Positions 1 through 11,340 of a DNA stretch of 64,000 nucleotides are shown here, piece by piece. Position 1 is the stretch's first letter; every line of letters starts with the position of its first letter. Source of the stretch: Glandiceps talaboti (taxonomy: Eukaryota; Hemichordata; Enteropneusta; Spengelidae). The notes beneath the pieces are model-generated. The model saw only the letters and a list, made by a program, of their open reading frames with translations, ran no database searches and was not told the origin of the DNA. The stretch lies in contig NC_135569.1 of NCBI RefSeq assembly GCF_964340395.1, positions 18,501,457 to 18,565,456 of the forward strand. The letters run 5' to 3'. A program made the translations under genes and the position numbers.

Positions 1-188
1 GCCAAAGCCTCGATAACTGGCAAATTTGATTTTATCTCCACACCGTTACACGGACTCCCTCTAGTCAGGCAATGTATGTGTTCCTAGGTTTTTTTTCCAA
101 AGCCTCGACGACTGGTGAATTTGATTTTATCTCGACACAGTCACACGGACTCCCTCTAGTCAGGCAATGTATGTGTTCGTAGTTTTTT
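1..188. repeat. 95-bp direct duplication (two copies)
   Basis: Two imperfect direct copies with period 95 (AAAGCCTCGA at 4 and 99), each ending GGCAATGTATGTGTTC plus a T-run. The first copy may extend left of the window. No coding signal. Confidence 0.85.
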
Positions 189-999
189 AGTCCCCGCTGG
201 ATGAAGTCCGGACGGGGACTTATGGATTGGGTACGTCTGTCCGTCCGTCCGTCCGTCCGTCCGTCCATCCGTCCGCAGCCGATTTTTTTCAAACTTGGTA
301 CAGGAGCAACATACTATGGCATTATACATATGCACGTCAATTTGTTTTATGATACGATCCAATATGGCCTCCTAGCAGCCATTTTGTTTGCGAATTTTCC
401 GTGTCCAAAGCCATAACTCAGACATGCGTGAACAGATCTCATTCAAAGTTGCTATAAGGACAGTGTTCTATGACATACATGTGCATATTCATTGTTCTCG
501 TGATGTGATCCAATATGGCTGCCTGGCAGCCATTGTGTTTGCGATTTTTCATGTCCAAAGCCATAACTCAGACAGGCTTGAACAGATTTCATTCAAAGTT
601 GGTATTAGCACAGTGTTCTATGACATACATGTGCATATCTATTTTCGTCGTGATACAATCTGATATGGTTTGTTTGCGAATTTTCCATGTCCAAAACCAT
701 AACTCAGACATGCTTGAACAGATCTCATTCAAAGTTGGTATTAGCACAGTGTTCTGTGACATACATGTGCATATCCATTTTCGTTGTGATACAATCCGAT
801 ATGGCTGCCTGGCAGCCATTTAGTTGGCGCAGTTTTCATGTCCAAAGCCATAACTCAGACATGCTTGAACAGAATAGTGATATCAAAAACAACCATAAGA
901 GGCCAAACAGCATTAACCAGGTTTTAAAAATGACAACATAAAACTGCCAGTTGCTTAAAACCCAATCATAGTGGGGACTATGTCATTTTCAATGACTTG
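189..999 (+). mobile_element. Family A hairpin-ended element (Helentron/HINE-like), copy 1
   Basis: 811-bp element. The 5' end (189-220) is a foldback with arms AGTCCCCG and CGGGGACT, followed by a (GTCC)n microsatellite at about 239-272. About four copies of a ~149-bp core repeat (ATCCAATATGGC...CATGTGCATAT) fill about 350-860. Near the 3' end TAGTCCCCGC is mirrored by GTGGGGACTA (971-980), and a hairpin GTCATT-TTC-AATGAC lies at 982-996. It is flanked by six T on both sides (183-188, 1000-1005). The same ends occur at 58063-59099. The modular plan matches Helentron-associated elements (DINE-1/HINE type) by established knowledge; assignment is inference. Reading frames across the core repeats are periodic artefacts. 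Confidence 0.75.
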
Positions 1000-1639
1000 T
1001 TTTTTCGTGAGATTTTATAGGATCAACTTTGAAGTAGTCAGTTTCTTTGTACACTTGTGATGATTTGCTTGCAATGTCTGGGTTTTCCACACAAGTTTGA
1101 CAAAACGTAGTACAACTTTTGTCGTCTTACTGCAATCATGACTAAAACTGTTTTCCAATGTTCTTGTCACATATTTCTGTCAAATTTCTTATCATTTGTG
1201 AAATCCAAGTGAAGTCGCCATTCAATGTTTTTCGATTCATCGATGCCTCAAAAATAATAATTACAAATATAATAGAATTGTCAATTGACTGAAACCAAGC
1301 ATGTCAACTTTGTATTTATTATTATAAATTGTGTATTGTTCAACTAAAAGTGGTGTAAGTCTGAATATATAGATTCATAGGCAAGATTTAATGTTTCACA
1401 TTAGCGGGACCAGGGACCACTAATTCTTTCAGCAGGACCACTGATTTGTTCACCCCTGGGAATATTGATTAACGTTCAGTTGTCATGGGGAGGGGACGGT
1501 CATGTTTTACAAAATGGGACAAAGGGGAGGGTCATTTTTAACAAATGGAGAATTTGGGAGGGTCATGTTTTACTTAACTAACCATGTGTGATTTCTCCGG
1601 CCCTCCCCCTTCTGTAAGTACTGAAGGCTCCCTAATGTA
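1000..1639. other. Unassigned AT-rich DNA with short GGGAGGGTCAT repeats
   Basis: No gene recognised. About 1490-1580 contains three degenerate units of roughly 40 bp around GGGAGGGTCATGTTTTAC; the rest looks unique. Confidence 0.5.
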
Positions 1640-1745
1640 TATGAACATAGATTAGTAGACAAATAAATAAACATTCAAAAAAAATGTATGCAATATTCAG
1701 TCAATTAAACAGTTGTCCTACAGTGCCATTGGCACTATATTTCAT
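1640..1745 (+). mobile_element. Family B repeat, 3' fragment
   Basis: Carries the family B 3' signature: AATAAACATTCAAAAA, then ATGTATGCAA, then CAGTTGTCCTACAGTGCCAT and GGCACTAT. Comparable ends lie at 29776-29807, 33233-33262 and about 60580-60605. Confidence 0.65.
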
Positions 1746-3021
1746 ACAATTTTATACATCACACTACCATGACTGCAGGTGGCAATCACCTGAAAATATC
1801 CATTGCGGGGACGGAGTCATCTCCGATGATCGACTGCTTGTTATATCAATATCTCAGATGTTTATCCTATTGAGGAGTCTTGCACCTGTTACATGTTTTC
1901 TATTTTTTGTCTTGGGAGGTCAGCAAAGTCGTAGAAAAAATGTGAAAACCTTTCACACACCCATTGCTCTTTAATGAAGAAGGTGGGAGAATGTGAGATA
2001 GGTTTTATAATAAGCAGACAAACTAACAACAAACTACTATCATGGCAAAATTGGTCAGTCAATCATCAAAGTCTTGGTCCACATTTTTGACTTGCTTTGT
2101 GAACTGTACTAAAAGTGCAAGAATCAGTCATCTAAACCTACAGCTCTCAAGACAAAACATAAAAACATTATTCATTATCATATACCTATGCCCATATCAA
2201 TCACTCCTTGAGATGTTTAACATGAAATATCTGATATGGGATGTTAAACGTCAATGATATTCACATTAAACGTCATGACATTTATGTTAAATGTCATCAG
2301 AAAACACATCTCTAATTGGACAAACATGTCGATTCTGAACATAAACAACTTAAATGAAATGGAGGCTGATCGTCAGGGATATCACGTATCCCACAGCACT
2401 GGAATTTTCAAAACAAGGAAATTTTGACAAAATATCCATACCCAAATGATACTATTTATGATCGTAAATTCACAACAACACAGTACATACATTTCGCAAT
2501 GGTATCATGGGCACACGTATGGCTGTGTGTATTAGCCATCCACTGACACTGTATGCTACCCATACCACACTATCGTACAGCATGCAGTAGTTAAGCTCAC
2601 GGTCAGCCAACCATCTACTTTTATTAACAATATTAAAGCATTTTCTGAAACTTTTAGAGAACTTACTCTAATACCAATATTGTATTTCAAAATGATTATG
2701 GAAAGTTACACCGAAATCTGATGAAAATTAATGATGGTTGAGCAGGGTCAGCGAACTACATGTATGTGTATATGAATGTCACCTGATAAACAGGTCACAT
2801 GACACATGAAGTGAATGGCATAGCAAGTAGTACTCTTATATTTTTCATAATTTCCCTTTGAACTCCTGGGCATAGGCATATGATAAATTGGTTATTTCCC
2901 GATATCAACTCTTCATCCATTATATCAACGTTTGTGAAGTTTCCGTAGCATGATACTCATCTAACAACTTGTGTCACATTATAGAAACTGCACGAAGAGG
3001 GGATGTCAGGTAATAACCTCA
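1746..3021. other. No recognised feature
   Basis: Short open frames of 70-96 codons occur here but lack family similarity, splice context or codon bias that I can see. I see no gene or repeat I can support. Confidence 0.4.
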
Positions 3022-4082
3022 TAGTAGTGCTATAGGCATGGCAAAGTGTCTGTCTGTCTGTCTGTCTGTCTGTGTGTAAACAACTTAAAGTCAAAAACCA
3101 CTGGACCGATTGCCATGGTATTTGGTGGGTATATTACCTTGGGTGTCTAGTTGGGAAATTGATCAAATCAAAATGATCCTACTACCGATGTGATTTGGGT
3201 AAAAAAACACGATATTTGGTCAAAAACCTTAAAACCTTTAATTAAAAAATTACTGGGCAGATTGGCCTGAAATTTAATGGGAACATTCTTAGAGCATTTG
3301 AATTAAGAAATGTTCAGGACCAGATGATCCCATCAGTGATATGCAAATTAGGTCTCAAAATGTGTCTTTTTGGTGAAAAATGTTTAATTCCAAAACTACT
3401 GAACAGATTGGACTGAAATTTGGTTGGAACGTTCTTCAGGGTATTTATATTAAGAAATATTAATGACATGACAATCTAATCAGTGTGTTTTTGGTCAAAA
3501 ATCTATAAATAATGCCAAATTTATTGAGTAGATTGGGTTAAAATTTGATGGGAACATTCTTAGTGGTGCTTAGATCAAGAATTGTTCATAACATGTATCA
3601 GTGATATGCAAATGCTTGACCCCCACACACACTCACTTTAATAATTGTACTTTCATTTTCTGCCCACATGGGCGTATTGATTTCAAAGATAATGAATGAA
3701 GTATTAAAATTTCAATGTAGACGACCATTAATTACAATAATGACAAATACTCGACTATTTATAAAGACGAAGTGTGAACTGACAACAGGTGAAAAAACTA
3801 TACATTGATATCTGCATGTACAGTACATGTGAATTACACCAGTGTTTTATTTAAGGGCGGTAAGTAGGTAAAATCTACCGGGGTTCCCACATCATTTTAC
3901 CGGGGTTCCCCACCTAAACTATGATACATTGCATGGGAAGCACTACCAGTTTTACCTCTTTCCCCTTTCTGTTACCGGGGTTCCCAAACCTTAGCAAAAA
4001 CACTGTACACGATGCTGCAGACTTTCGACTAGCATTCTTCAGCGTCGTCAAAAAAGTATAACAGCCTCATATACCTTTTTTT

Positions 4083-4100
4083 AAAGTGTTGATGTTGTGT
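4083..4100. repeat. LINE target-site duplication, 5' copy
   Basis: AAAGTGTTGATGTTGTGT, matching 6705-6722 with one mismatch. It brackets the LINE exactly. Confidence 0.85.
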
Positions 4101-6704
4101 ATACTCAAAGCAGGCCTTTGATGAGGAGGAATGTAGGAATATACTTGATAACCCAAATATTCCCCAACTTGACATGGATGCACAGACCCTCTTGGAGTCA
4201 CCACTATCTCCAGGAGAAGTATTCAGTACACTGGCACCATGAGGGAGAACAAATCCCCTGGTAACGATGGGTTAACTGTAGAATTCTATAAACATTTCTG
4301 GCCATTAGTTAGTAAATTGGTAATGGACTCTTTTAACACTGCCATTGAGGTACAAAATGTAGGGGAATTCTCAGTCTCACAGAAACAAAGTATAGTTACA
4401 CTAATTGAAGAACCGGGTCAGGACAGACAATTGTTGAAGAACTGGAGACCAATAATATCCTTAATTAATGTTGATATGAAGCTGGTGTCGAAATCCCTGT
4501 CAAAACGACTTCAAAAGCTCTTCCCAAACATTGTTAGCTCTTCCCAAAATGCTTTTGTAAAGGGGAGTAACATAGGTGACTATGTAGGGAGGTTAATTGA
4601 CGAGATTTTTCATTTTACCAACAAATTTGAGATCCCGGCTATACTCTTGGCAATTGATTTCGAAAAAGAGTTTGATAGTGTAGACTGGGAATTTTTATAC
4701 AGGGTACTCCGGAGATACAATTTTGGCCCTAGATTTATCGGCTGGATAAGGGCAATGTATAATAATATAGAAAGCTGTGTGATGAACAATGGGTATAGCA
4801 CTGGATATTTTAAATTAGGCCGTGGGATCAGACAAGGAGACCCCTTATCGCCAATGTTATTTATACTAGTTCTTGAACCATTGCTAGTCGCCATAAGAAC
4901 CAACAGAGATATCCATGGCATAAAGTGTGCTGATATAGAAATGAAAGAAAGTGCATATGCGGATGATTTGATTGACTTGTTTTTTGACCTGTGAAAAATC
5001 CGTTGAGGTGCTATTTCAAGTGTTAAAGAAATTCCAGTCGTGCTCTGGTCTGAAGGTTAACACAGAGAAGACGGAAGGGGTGTGGCTTGGCCCATGGAAG
5101 GGGAGAGGGGAGTTAAAGTTTGGGGTACGATGGCCTACCACCCCTGTCAAAATTGTTGGAGTCTATTTCGCGTACAACCAGAGGGAGGTTGAAATATTAA
5201 ATAGTAGAACAGCACTAAATAAAATGAAAAGTGTCATAAACACTTGGAAAACAAGAAAACTTTCCCTTTTTGTGAAAGTTCATTAAAACTTTGGCTGTGT
5301 CTCAGTTTTCATATATATTAAATTGTGCTGTGCTCCCAAAAGATGTTCTCCAAAACATAAATAAGTTGATCTTCAACTTCCTCTGGGATGGACGGGACAA
5401 AGTTGCAAGGAAAACCCTGATAGGGGAGGTGGGCCAAGGTGGACTAAGGTGGACTAGGGGTACCAGACCTGACCATAATGAAAAAACAACAACGTATCCT
5501 AATAAAGAAGTTCTTGAACCCTGACTTCACTCAACCCTGGACAACATTTGTGAAAAAAGCATTAGAGAAAATAGGAGGAAAATTGATCTTCAAATGTAAT
5601 TACAATATAAACACCCTACCTATTATTGGTGGATGTACACCCTTTTGGAAGGAATGTATGGAGTCGTGGGCCAGTGTGACAGAGGACTTCTATGGAGAAT
5701 TCAATCAAATAATTTGGAACAACAAACATATAAAGATAGGGGGAATGTCAATTTACTATCCAGAATTTGTTGAACATGGTATAATGAGAATTTCAGATCT
5801 GTATATGGAAAATGGAATTATACCATGGCGTGAGCTGGCACTCTCTGAACTATCCCCCATTTTCAAACTAAAGTGGATAGGCATTTTACATGCGATTCCA
5901 GAAAATCTAAAGAATATAGATGATTATATAGATGATGTCTGCATGAACATATCAGGTATTGCAACTCCTATAGAGGATAATCACAAAACACAAACTAAAG
6001 TCAGAACTCATCGACAGAAAATTTACCAAACCAAGCAGTGAAAAGAAACTTGAAAGAGACCTGGGAGTTGGCCTACTGCAATGGCATAAAATGTATTAAA
6101 CAAATTCTCAAAGTCACAGTCGATAGCAAATCAAGAGAGTTCCAGTTTAAAATTCTGCATAATATACTGTACACAAACGAGAAACTGTACAAATTAAACC
6201 CAGTAAAGTTCCCCACAAACCTCTGTAGCTTCTGTCATGCGGTCTCAGAGACCATAGAACACTTATTTTACAACCGTAAACACACTATTGGTATCTGGGA
6301 ACCAATAATAACTGTATGGGGCAAAGCACTTAAGTTAAGGGCTGTTCCTAGCAAAATCTGCCTAATTTTGTCAGACCCAGATGAGACACTTTTACTCAAT
6401 TTCATAAGCCTTATAGTTAGAAAATACATTTACTCCTGTAAAAGAAAGGAATCCCTTCCTGTGTTCAGAGAACTGTACAACCAATTTAAACTACTTTATA
6501 AGTATGAACACTTTATCGCAAAGAAAAACCACAAACTCATACCTTTTCTAAAGAAATGGACCCCCCTCATTCCATATGTATCATAAATGGTAATGGATTG
6601 CAATGTAAACATTGCTCTTTTGAGAACTGGAATGTAACATGACATGTATATCTTTACAAATAACATCCAATAAAATACCTTAAATTACAAAAAAAAAGGA
6701 AAAA
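4101..6704 (+). mobile_element. 5'-truncated L1/Tx1-type LINE
   Basis: Non-LTR retrotransposon inserted in a family B/A repeat. It begins inside ORF2, ends with AATAAAATACC and an A-rich tail (about 6669-6707), and is bounded by an 18-bp target duplication. 5' truncation with a 3' A-tail and a long duplication is the expected product of target-primed reverse transcription. Confidence 0.9.
4102..6586 (+). pseudogene. LINE ORF2 reverse transcriptase, frameshifted
   Basis: Remnant of a non-LTR retrotransposon ORF2 covering RT and C-terminal region; endonuclease absent by truncation. The frame opening at 4102 reads into FDEEECRNILDNPNIPQLD, shifts near 4231, then continues from 4239 with KSPGNDGLT, NWRPIISLINVDMKLVSK, the palm residues AIDFEKEFDS, GIRQGDPLSPMLF and YADD (about 4957). 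Beyond YADD the frame shifts near 4975 (to 5286, FQSCSGLKVNTEKTEGVWLG), stops at 5284-5286, and resumes in other frames at 5291, 5478-6041 and 6038-6586. At least four frame breaks make it inactive. The combination KSPGNDGLT plus NWRPI.L.N.D.K..SK is typical of the L1/Tx1 lineage (established knowledge); clade assignment is moderately sure. Confidence 0.88.
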
Positions 6705-6722
6705 AAAGTGTTGACGTTGTGT
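6705..6722. repeat. LINE target-site duplication, 3' copy
   Basis: AAAGTGTTGACGTTGTGT, 17 of 18 identical to 4083-4100; directly follows the LINE A-tail. Confidence 0.85.
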
Positions 6723-6827
6723 TCGATCATTAGTGATCAGAATAGTGATATCAAGAAAATGACAACATAAACTGCCAGTTCTTTAAAACCCAATCATAGT
6801 GGGGACTATGTCATTCTGAATGACTTG

Positions 6828-7497
6828 TTTCTTGTTTAAATTTTGTCTAAATAAATGAACCCTTTAAACATACTGCAACAATACGAAGGCACTAATCAAT
6901 ATTTCCTGTCACCAACTCGTATTGTGCAACCCCCAATTTTTGAATTCAGTATGCTGAAGCTATTTCTGGGTCAGACTGTCCCATTCAATTGTTGATATAA
7001 TTGTTATCGAGAAATCTTTAAATTATGTGTATGAGAAGGAATACAATTCATATTTCTATTACTCAACTACTGAGAACAGAAAGTCAAGGTTGTATGTGAA
7101 AAAGTAGTGTAAGCGATATGACTTTGAATCTCTTCTCATGTCTAGCTGTCTGAGATACTGAGATAGATAAAATTTCAGATTAAAACATAGCCAGCCACAC
7201 AGTCATTAACATCATATGATGTCTTTGTTAATCAATCTCAGAATTTGCCAATAATAAGTTAATGTTTACAGGGGGAATGCCCAATTATGGTACATTTGTC
7301 ATATCAGGATGGTACTTACTACACTGTTGACATCATTCTAACAATTGGTGGTTTACTCATTTGCATGAACAACTTTTGGTTCATGATTTCTCATTGAACT
7401 GACCCTGAAAAAGAGAAATCTTGAGAATTGGAGGCACTGATAGCCTCTATACTAACAAAGAAGTAATAATGAAAATATTGACTGTGATTTGTTGTAG
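6828..7497. other. Probable intron upstream of the first spectrin exon
   Basis: No recognised feature. The segment ends with a pyrimidine-rich TTTGTTGTAG acceptor directly before the exon at 7498. Confidence 0.45.
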
Positions 7498-7647
7498 GAC
7501 AAAGCATACCAACGTAAACAAGATTTAGACTACTCCTTACAAGTACACCAGTATTTTGCTGATGCCAAAGAAGCAGAGTCCTGGATGAAGGAGAAGGAAC
7601 GTATTGTGAGTAGCGATGACTATGGTAAAGATGAAGTTGAAGCTAAA
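7498..7647 (+). CDS. Alpha-spectrin-like exon (repeat before SH3, helix A/B)
   Basis: 150-nt internal exon, phase 0 to 0, bounded by GTTGTAG and GTAAGA. It encodes DKAYQRKQDLDYSLQVHQYF, then ADAKEAESWMKEKERIVSSD and DYGKDEVEAK. The QVHQYFADA.EAESWM.EKE...S.DYGKDE signature is that of the alpha-spectrin repeat lying just before the SH3 domain (established knowledge of SPTAN1/alpha-spectrin), a membrane-skeleton protein that pairs with beta-spectrin. It is followed in matching phase by the exon at 10747. No earlier spectrin exon was found in the window, so the upstream intron would exceed 7 kb or the locus begins here as a partial duplicate. The exon itself is intact; whether the locus is expressed is unknown. 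Confidence 0.88.
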
Positions 7648-8439
7648 GTAAGACAAAAACTAAATAATTACAGTCATCGCAGTAATTTCCCGCACAGCAA
7701 CTTAACGATGTTGCCAGCTAATTAGTGAGCAATATTGAGAGTTAAATTGACAATTACCGAGACACGTGTGTGTTTTGTAACTGATGTGGACACATGCTGA
7801 CTCAGCAGAAACTCGTTTCTGTATTTATGTTACAATGTTTACACAAATGGCTCAACAAATTTCAAGTACATATACTTTCTGAATGGCGTGACTGCTTGCT
7901 GTATCATGAGTATAAGAACAAAAAAGTTTTTGAGATGTGTATATCCTAGGTCACGGTATCACCGTATAAAAAAAGATGCATGCATGCGTTTTCTTGAAAC
8001 GCTATTCATAAAGTAACTAGCCTAAGAAGTTGCCGGTAATTTTTTACCAACACATTTGAAGGTCACACTTGCAAGTAATTTATACTTCGCATTGTAGACT
8101 AAATATCCCGATTGACATAGTCTGGACTGATGTACTCTGGCTCTGAATGTATCAAAGCATACAGATAGACAACGTTGTTGACATTAATTTTGATTGACAC
8201 TTCCATTAGATAGCAATGAACCGTGTAGACAAATTTGATAGGATCATTCTTCTTCTACATGACTGTTGGCAAGCCTTTGATTTCGACATAATTTTGCCAT
8301 TTTCTGGTTTTTAGATTTTATTCGCTACTCCGTTTGCCCCTGTCATTCAACGTCTCTAATTCTCAAATCATGATAGTTTGACATGCCAATATAGTACAGC
8401 AGATAGCCTACACAGCGGAGAACCATTGCCGGTTTCAGT

Positions 8440-8619
8440 ATGAGTAAACAACAGATAACTAATTTCTTTTCTCCGGCTAGTAAGCCAGGTAGGAGTGATG
8501 GAAATGATGAACAAACTGCTAATATCGCAACGAGACAGCAGGCAAATTGTGCCTTCCGAAATACTTCAAATGCTAAGCCTTTCGTTGTTATGGTGGCAAA
8601 TTTGCACTTTCGTATGTGA
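8440..8619 (+). CDS. Small ORF with a PIP-box-like N-terminus
   Basis: 59-codon frame starting MSKQQITNFFSPASKPG inside the Tc1/mariner-like element, on the strand opposite to the transposase remnant. QQITNFF fits the PCNA-interaction pattern Q-x-x-I-x-x-F-F, a motif also seen at the start of several transposon-encoded proteins. A GTAGGAGT donor-like site follows codon 17 (CCAG|GTAGG), so it could be a first exon. No homologue recognised; it may be chance. Confidence 0.25.
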   Translation: MSKQQITNFFSPASKPGRSDGNDEQTANIATRQQANCAFRNTSNAKPFVVMVANLHFRM

Positions 8620-9270
8620 TCTGTGCACTGTGTGCATGTCTGTTACTGTACATACAATGTATAACAATATCAGTATGTATCAAATATCTCGTATCGTCTT
8701 TACTTTAATTTATTTTAAGTGACCAATGATTGAGTTAATTTACAAAATCTTCAGAGGAATTAGTGTGGTGTAGACATTCACTGGTAGAAAAGTAAAAAAT
8801 GATTCACGCAATACTCAACTTCCAAACATGTACTGCACTGGTGAAATGACACAATATATGTTATCAATTTCACATTGCACATCAGTCATCTGCTATGAAA
8901 TATTTGTCAATGAGTAAACCAAACGAAAAAAAAATCCTACTGAACACTAATTGTACGTAATAAGTGATGTTTAGAACTACCTGCATTTATTAATTACGTT
9001 ACTCCATCTGACTTGCATATGTAAAATGAGACGGGTTCCCCCAGTTACTCCATTACTTTTCTGAGTACATTCACATTCAAATGGCACTGAAAAACTTCAA
9101 GATAGAAATATCGTAAAATTAAAACCCAAGAACAAGTATCTAAAATGTAGACATCAATAACAACTTTTACACAAATGATATATTCACAGATACATGTACC
9201 TCCAGTGCTCATAGTGTTTGAACTTCTATGGCTGTGAGGCTCATATGTCGGCCTAAATGTAGCATTAGAC

Positions 9271-9471
9271 TTATAACCAAGAGTCAATACAAAGGAAATC
9301 CACAAAAAGAGAATATTTACGGTGCTGTCTTGGCAACAACTTCTTTGATAGCAGTTTCTGTAAATATGTTGGCGAAGACATCGTGTGCTCTAATATAAGG
9401 TATCTTTTCACATGACGAAAATATATCTGACACGTGTTAAATTCTGGGCAATACAGTGGTTGAAATAACAA
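9271..9471 (-). pseudogene. Tc1/mariner-type transposase C-terminal remnant
   Basis: The - strand frame reads LFQPLYCPEFNTCQIYFRHV then KRYL. This matches the final part of IS630/Tc1/mariner DDE transposases, where a P-x-Y-[SC]-P-x-[FL]-N-P-I-E motif carries the last catalytic acid; here the Glu position is Gln (NTCQ). There is a stop just upstream and no intact N-terminal DNA-binding part, so it is inactive. It lies between TA-flanked CAGT TIRs, which supports the assignment independently. Confidence 0.6.
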
Positions 9472-10746
9472 ATTAACATGTCTTAGCCTCCTAATATTTC
9501 ACGTAAGTTTGGTTCGACAATTCGACCATTAGGAAAACCAAAAAGTAGCAACATTTTGAAAGGTGACGTAGTACACTGACATCGTGCTCACGTTTTCAGG
9601 GTGATTGCTTCTATTTGCATTGCCGTTAGAGAAATTCTAGCGATTGCTTCCAGTCAAACATTGGAACAGAAAAAAGGCACAAAAACAGAGGATAGAACCC
9701 TTAAAACCACGTCACTACACGCTACATGCAGTTATTGCAGCTAGTATAAGACATGGTTTGAGTGAACCTCATAAACATTACATGGAAGGCCGATTCATTG
9801 AAGGGGTGGGCAGTGTGGTACATCAATCATAATAACAATATTTATGATTAGTTACCGACTTTGATGGGTTTTTTTTTTACACATTGATGGTGTTAAATAA
9901 AGATTAGCAAGCTTACCAAAGTGTGATAGTAAAGTTGAGTATATAAATACAAATATGTTTATGCCAACTTATAACCTGTACATGAAATGGTTTCTTCCGG
10001 ACAAAGTTTTATGACTTCACCCGTGGCGCTACCCCACTGTTCTAATAAACAAGAAAGGCCTAAGGATGCAGCGACATCAGTTACAATATAAACATGTGTC
10101 TCGGTAATTGTCGATCGAACTCTATTGTACATTAATTAGCTGGCAACATCAGTAGTTTGCTGTCCGGGAAATTACTGTGATGACTGTAATTGGTTGTAAG
10201 TTGAAATTTGGATATTAGAGGCACACCAGTAACAACGTGAAGTTCTGATGTAGAAGCAACCAACAATCTATCATCCTTACCTCAGCCTTCATTGCTCTGG
10301 TTGAAATTGAGGAAAACTTTGACATTTGATATTAATCTTGAAATGTATGATTTTAGAGGTAGGCATACAGTCAGTAATCTGACATTGTCTTTTTTGTTTG
10401 GTTGAGGAAATTGTTATGTTTTGAATATAGTAGTGGACTTTGTACATGTAGCTTGTTGTTCATTGTCCATTGCTACTGATGTATAACAAGTTATTGGTAA
10501 ATGATGGAGTAATTTATGCAGCTAATTATGCAGGTCTATACTATGATTAGGTAAAAACAGAAGCCAAAATGTAGTGAGAAAGTTTGGAATTGTTACCACT
10601 GACCAGGTTTGTGTTGTATATTAGTAAATCCTCATTTTATGTGCTGCACTGCTGTAGCAGGTTGTCTGTTTTTAAGACAACGGTGGATACATCTAATCTA
10701 ATATAACAGTTTGGTAAAATACATATTTGTATGGTTTATTTGACAG

Positions 10747-10839
10747 TCTTTGTTGAAGAAACATGAAGTGTTGATGTCAGACTTGATAGCATACAGAACC
10801 GTCATTGATGCCTTGAGAAATCAAGCCATGGAATGTAGA
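10747..10839 (+). CDS. Alpha-spectrin-like exon (linker into SH3)
   Basis: 93-nt exon, phase 0 to 0, between TTGACAG and GTAAGT. It encodes SLLKKHEVLMSDLIAYRTVI then DALRNQAMECR, the helix B/C segment directly ahead of the SH3 insertion in alpha-spectrin (canonical form SAEALLKKHEALMSDL). It follows the exon at 7498 and precedes the first SH3 exon at 11113 in the order expected from the protein. Intact, no frameshift. Confidence 0.88.
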
Positions 10840-11112
10840 GTAAGTCTATTGAGACTAGATGACAGCTATGACATTATGTTATAAAGTTTTACTGTAAAAA
10901 TTGACTTTGTTCATTGTACCTACATGTATACCATTCTGAGCTTACTGAACTACAGTATTATTTGTTGTTAGTGAAAACTGTTCCTATTGTAGTAGATGAA
11001 CAAACTTTTTGAGCATTTTGTATGTACATGTATATATAGTATTTCCCAGAATATTAGGTTTGTAAATATGTTAGCACATTGCTAAATTCTTACTATATTG
11101 TTTATGGTACAG

Positions 11113-11253
11113 CAACAAGAAGCCCCCATTGGTAATGATGTACTGGTAGGCAAGGAATGTGTACTTGCCGTGAACGATTATGTCGAGGAGAGTCCTTGTG
11201 AGGCGTCCATGAAGAAAGGTGACGTCCTGAATCTCGTCAATAGTGCTAACAAG
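11113..11253 (+). CDS. Spectrin SH3 first-half exon, copy 1
   Basis: 141-nt exon, phase 0 to 0, acceptor GGTACAG, donor GTAATG. It encodes [20 protein letters not shown] then [20 protein letters not shown] and LVNSANK, homologous to the first half of the alpha-spectrin SH3 domain (ALYDYQEKSPREVTMKKGD). The ALYDY motif is AVNDY here, losing a conserved tyrosine of the proline-binding face. It is in phase with the exon at 10747 and with the second-half exon at 19856. Confidence 0.88.
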
Positions 11254-11340
11254 GTAATGTCATTCCTGTACATTTCTTATGTTATGTCATGTATACGTAT
11301 GCTGACTAGTGGGCATTCCATTCCATTTTATCGTTTCATT

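Larger units (their letters stand above)
3022..6827 (+). mobile_element. Family B/A composite element split by a LINE
   Basis: The left part (3022-4082) starts within the family B 5' region (GTGCTATAGGCATGGCAAAG), has a (TGTC)n microsatellite at about 3049-3073, then diverged subunits with the family B phrases ACTGGACCGATTGCCATGGT, TGGGTGTCTAGTTGGGAAAT and TTCCAAAACTACTGA. The right part (6723-6827) is the shared tail: CCCAATCATAGTGGGGACTA, hairpin GTCATTCTGAATGAC (6810-6824), ending CTTG before a T-run. The two halves are separated by the LINE at 4101-6704 and its target duplication. The 5' TTTTAGCACAACTG start is missing. Confidence 0.65.
7671..10186. mobile_element. Tc1/mariner-like element with long TIRs
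   Basis: 2,516-bp element in the spectrin intron. Arms of about 120 bp are inverted: CAGTCATCGCAGTAATTTCC at 7671 matches the reverse complement of the sequence ending at 10186, and both arms share GATGTTGCCAGCTAATTA and GACAATTACCGAGACAC. The ends start CAGT and are flanked by TA (7669-7670, 10187-10188), as expected for Tc1/mariner/pogo elements. A decayed transposase C-terminus lies inside on the - strand (9271-9471). The inverted identity extends outwards to AATTACAG because the flanks AATTA and TAATT are themselves complementary. Confidence 0.82.

Noticed and set aside
388-941. Overlapping frames with repeated QCSMTYMCISIFVV
   Set aside because: They follow the ~149-bp core repeat of the family A element and recur in all copies with stops.
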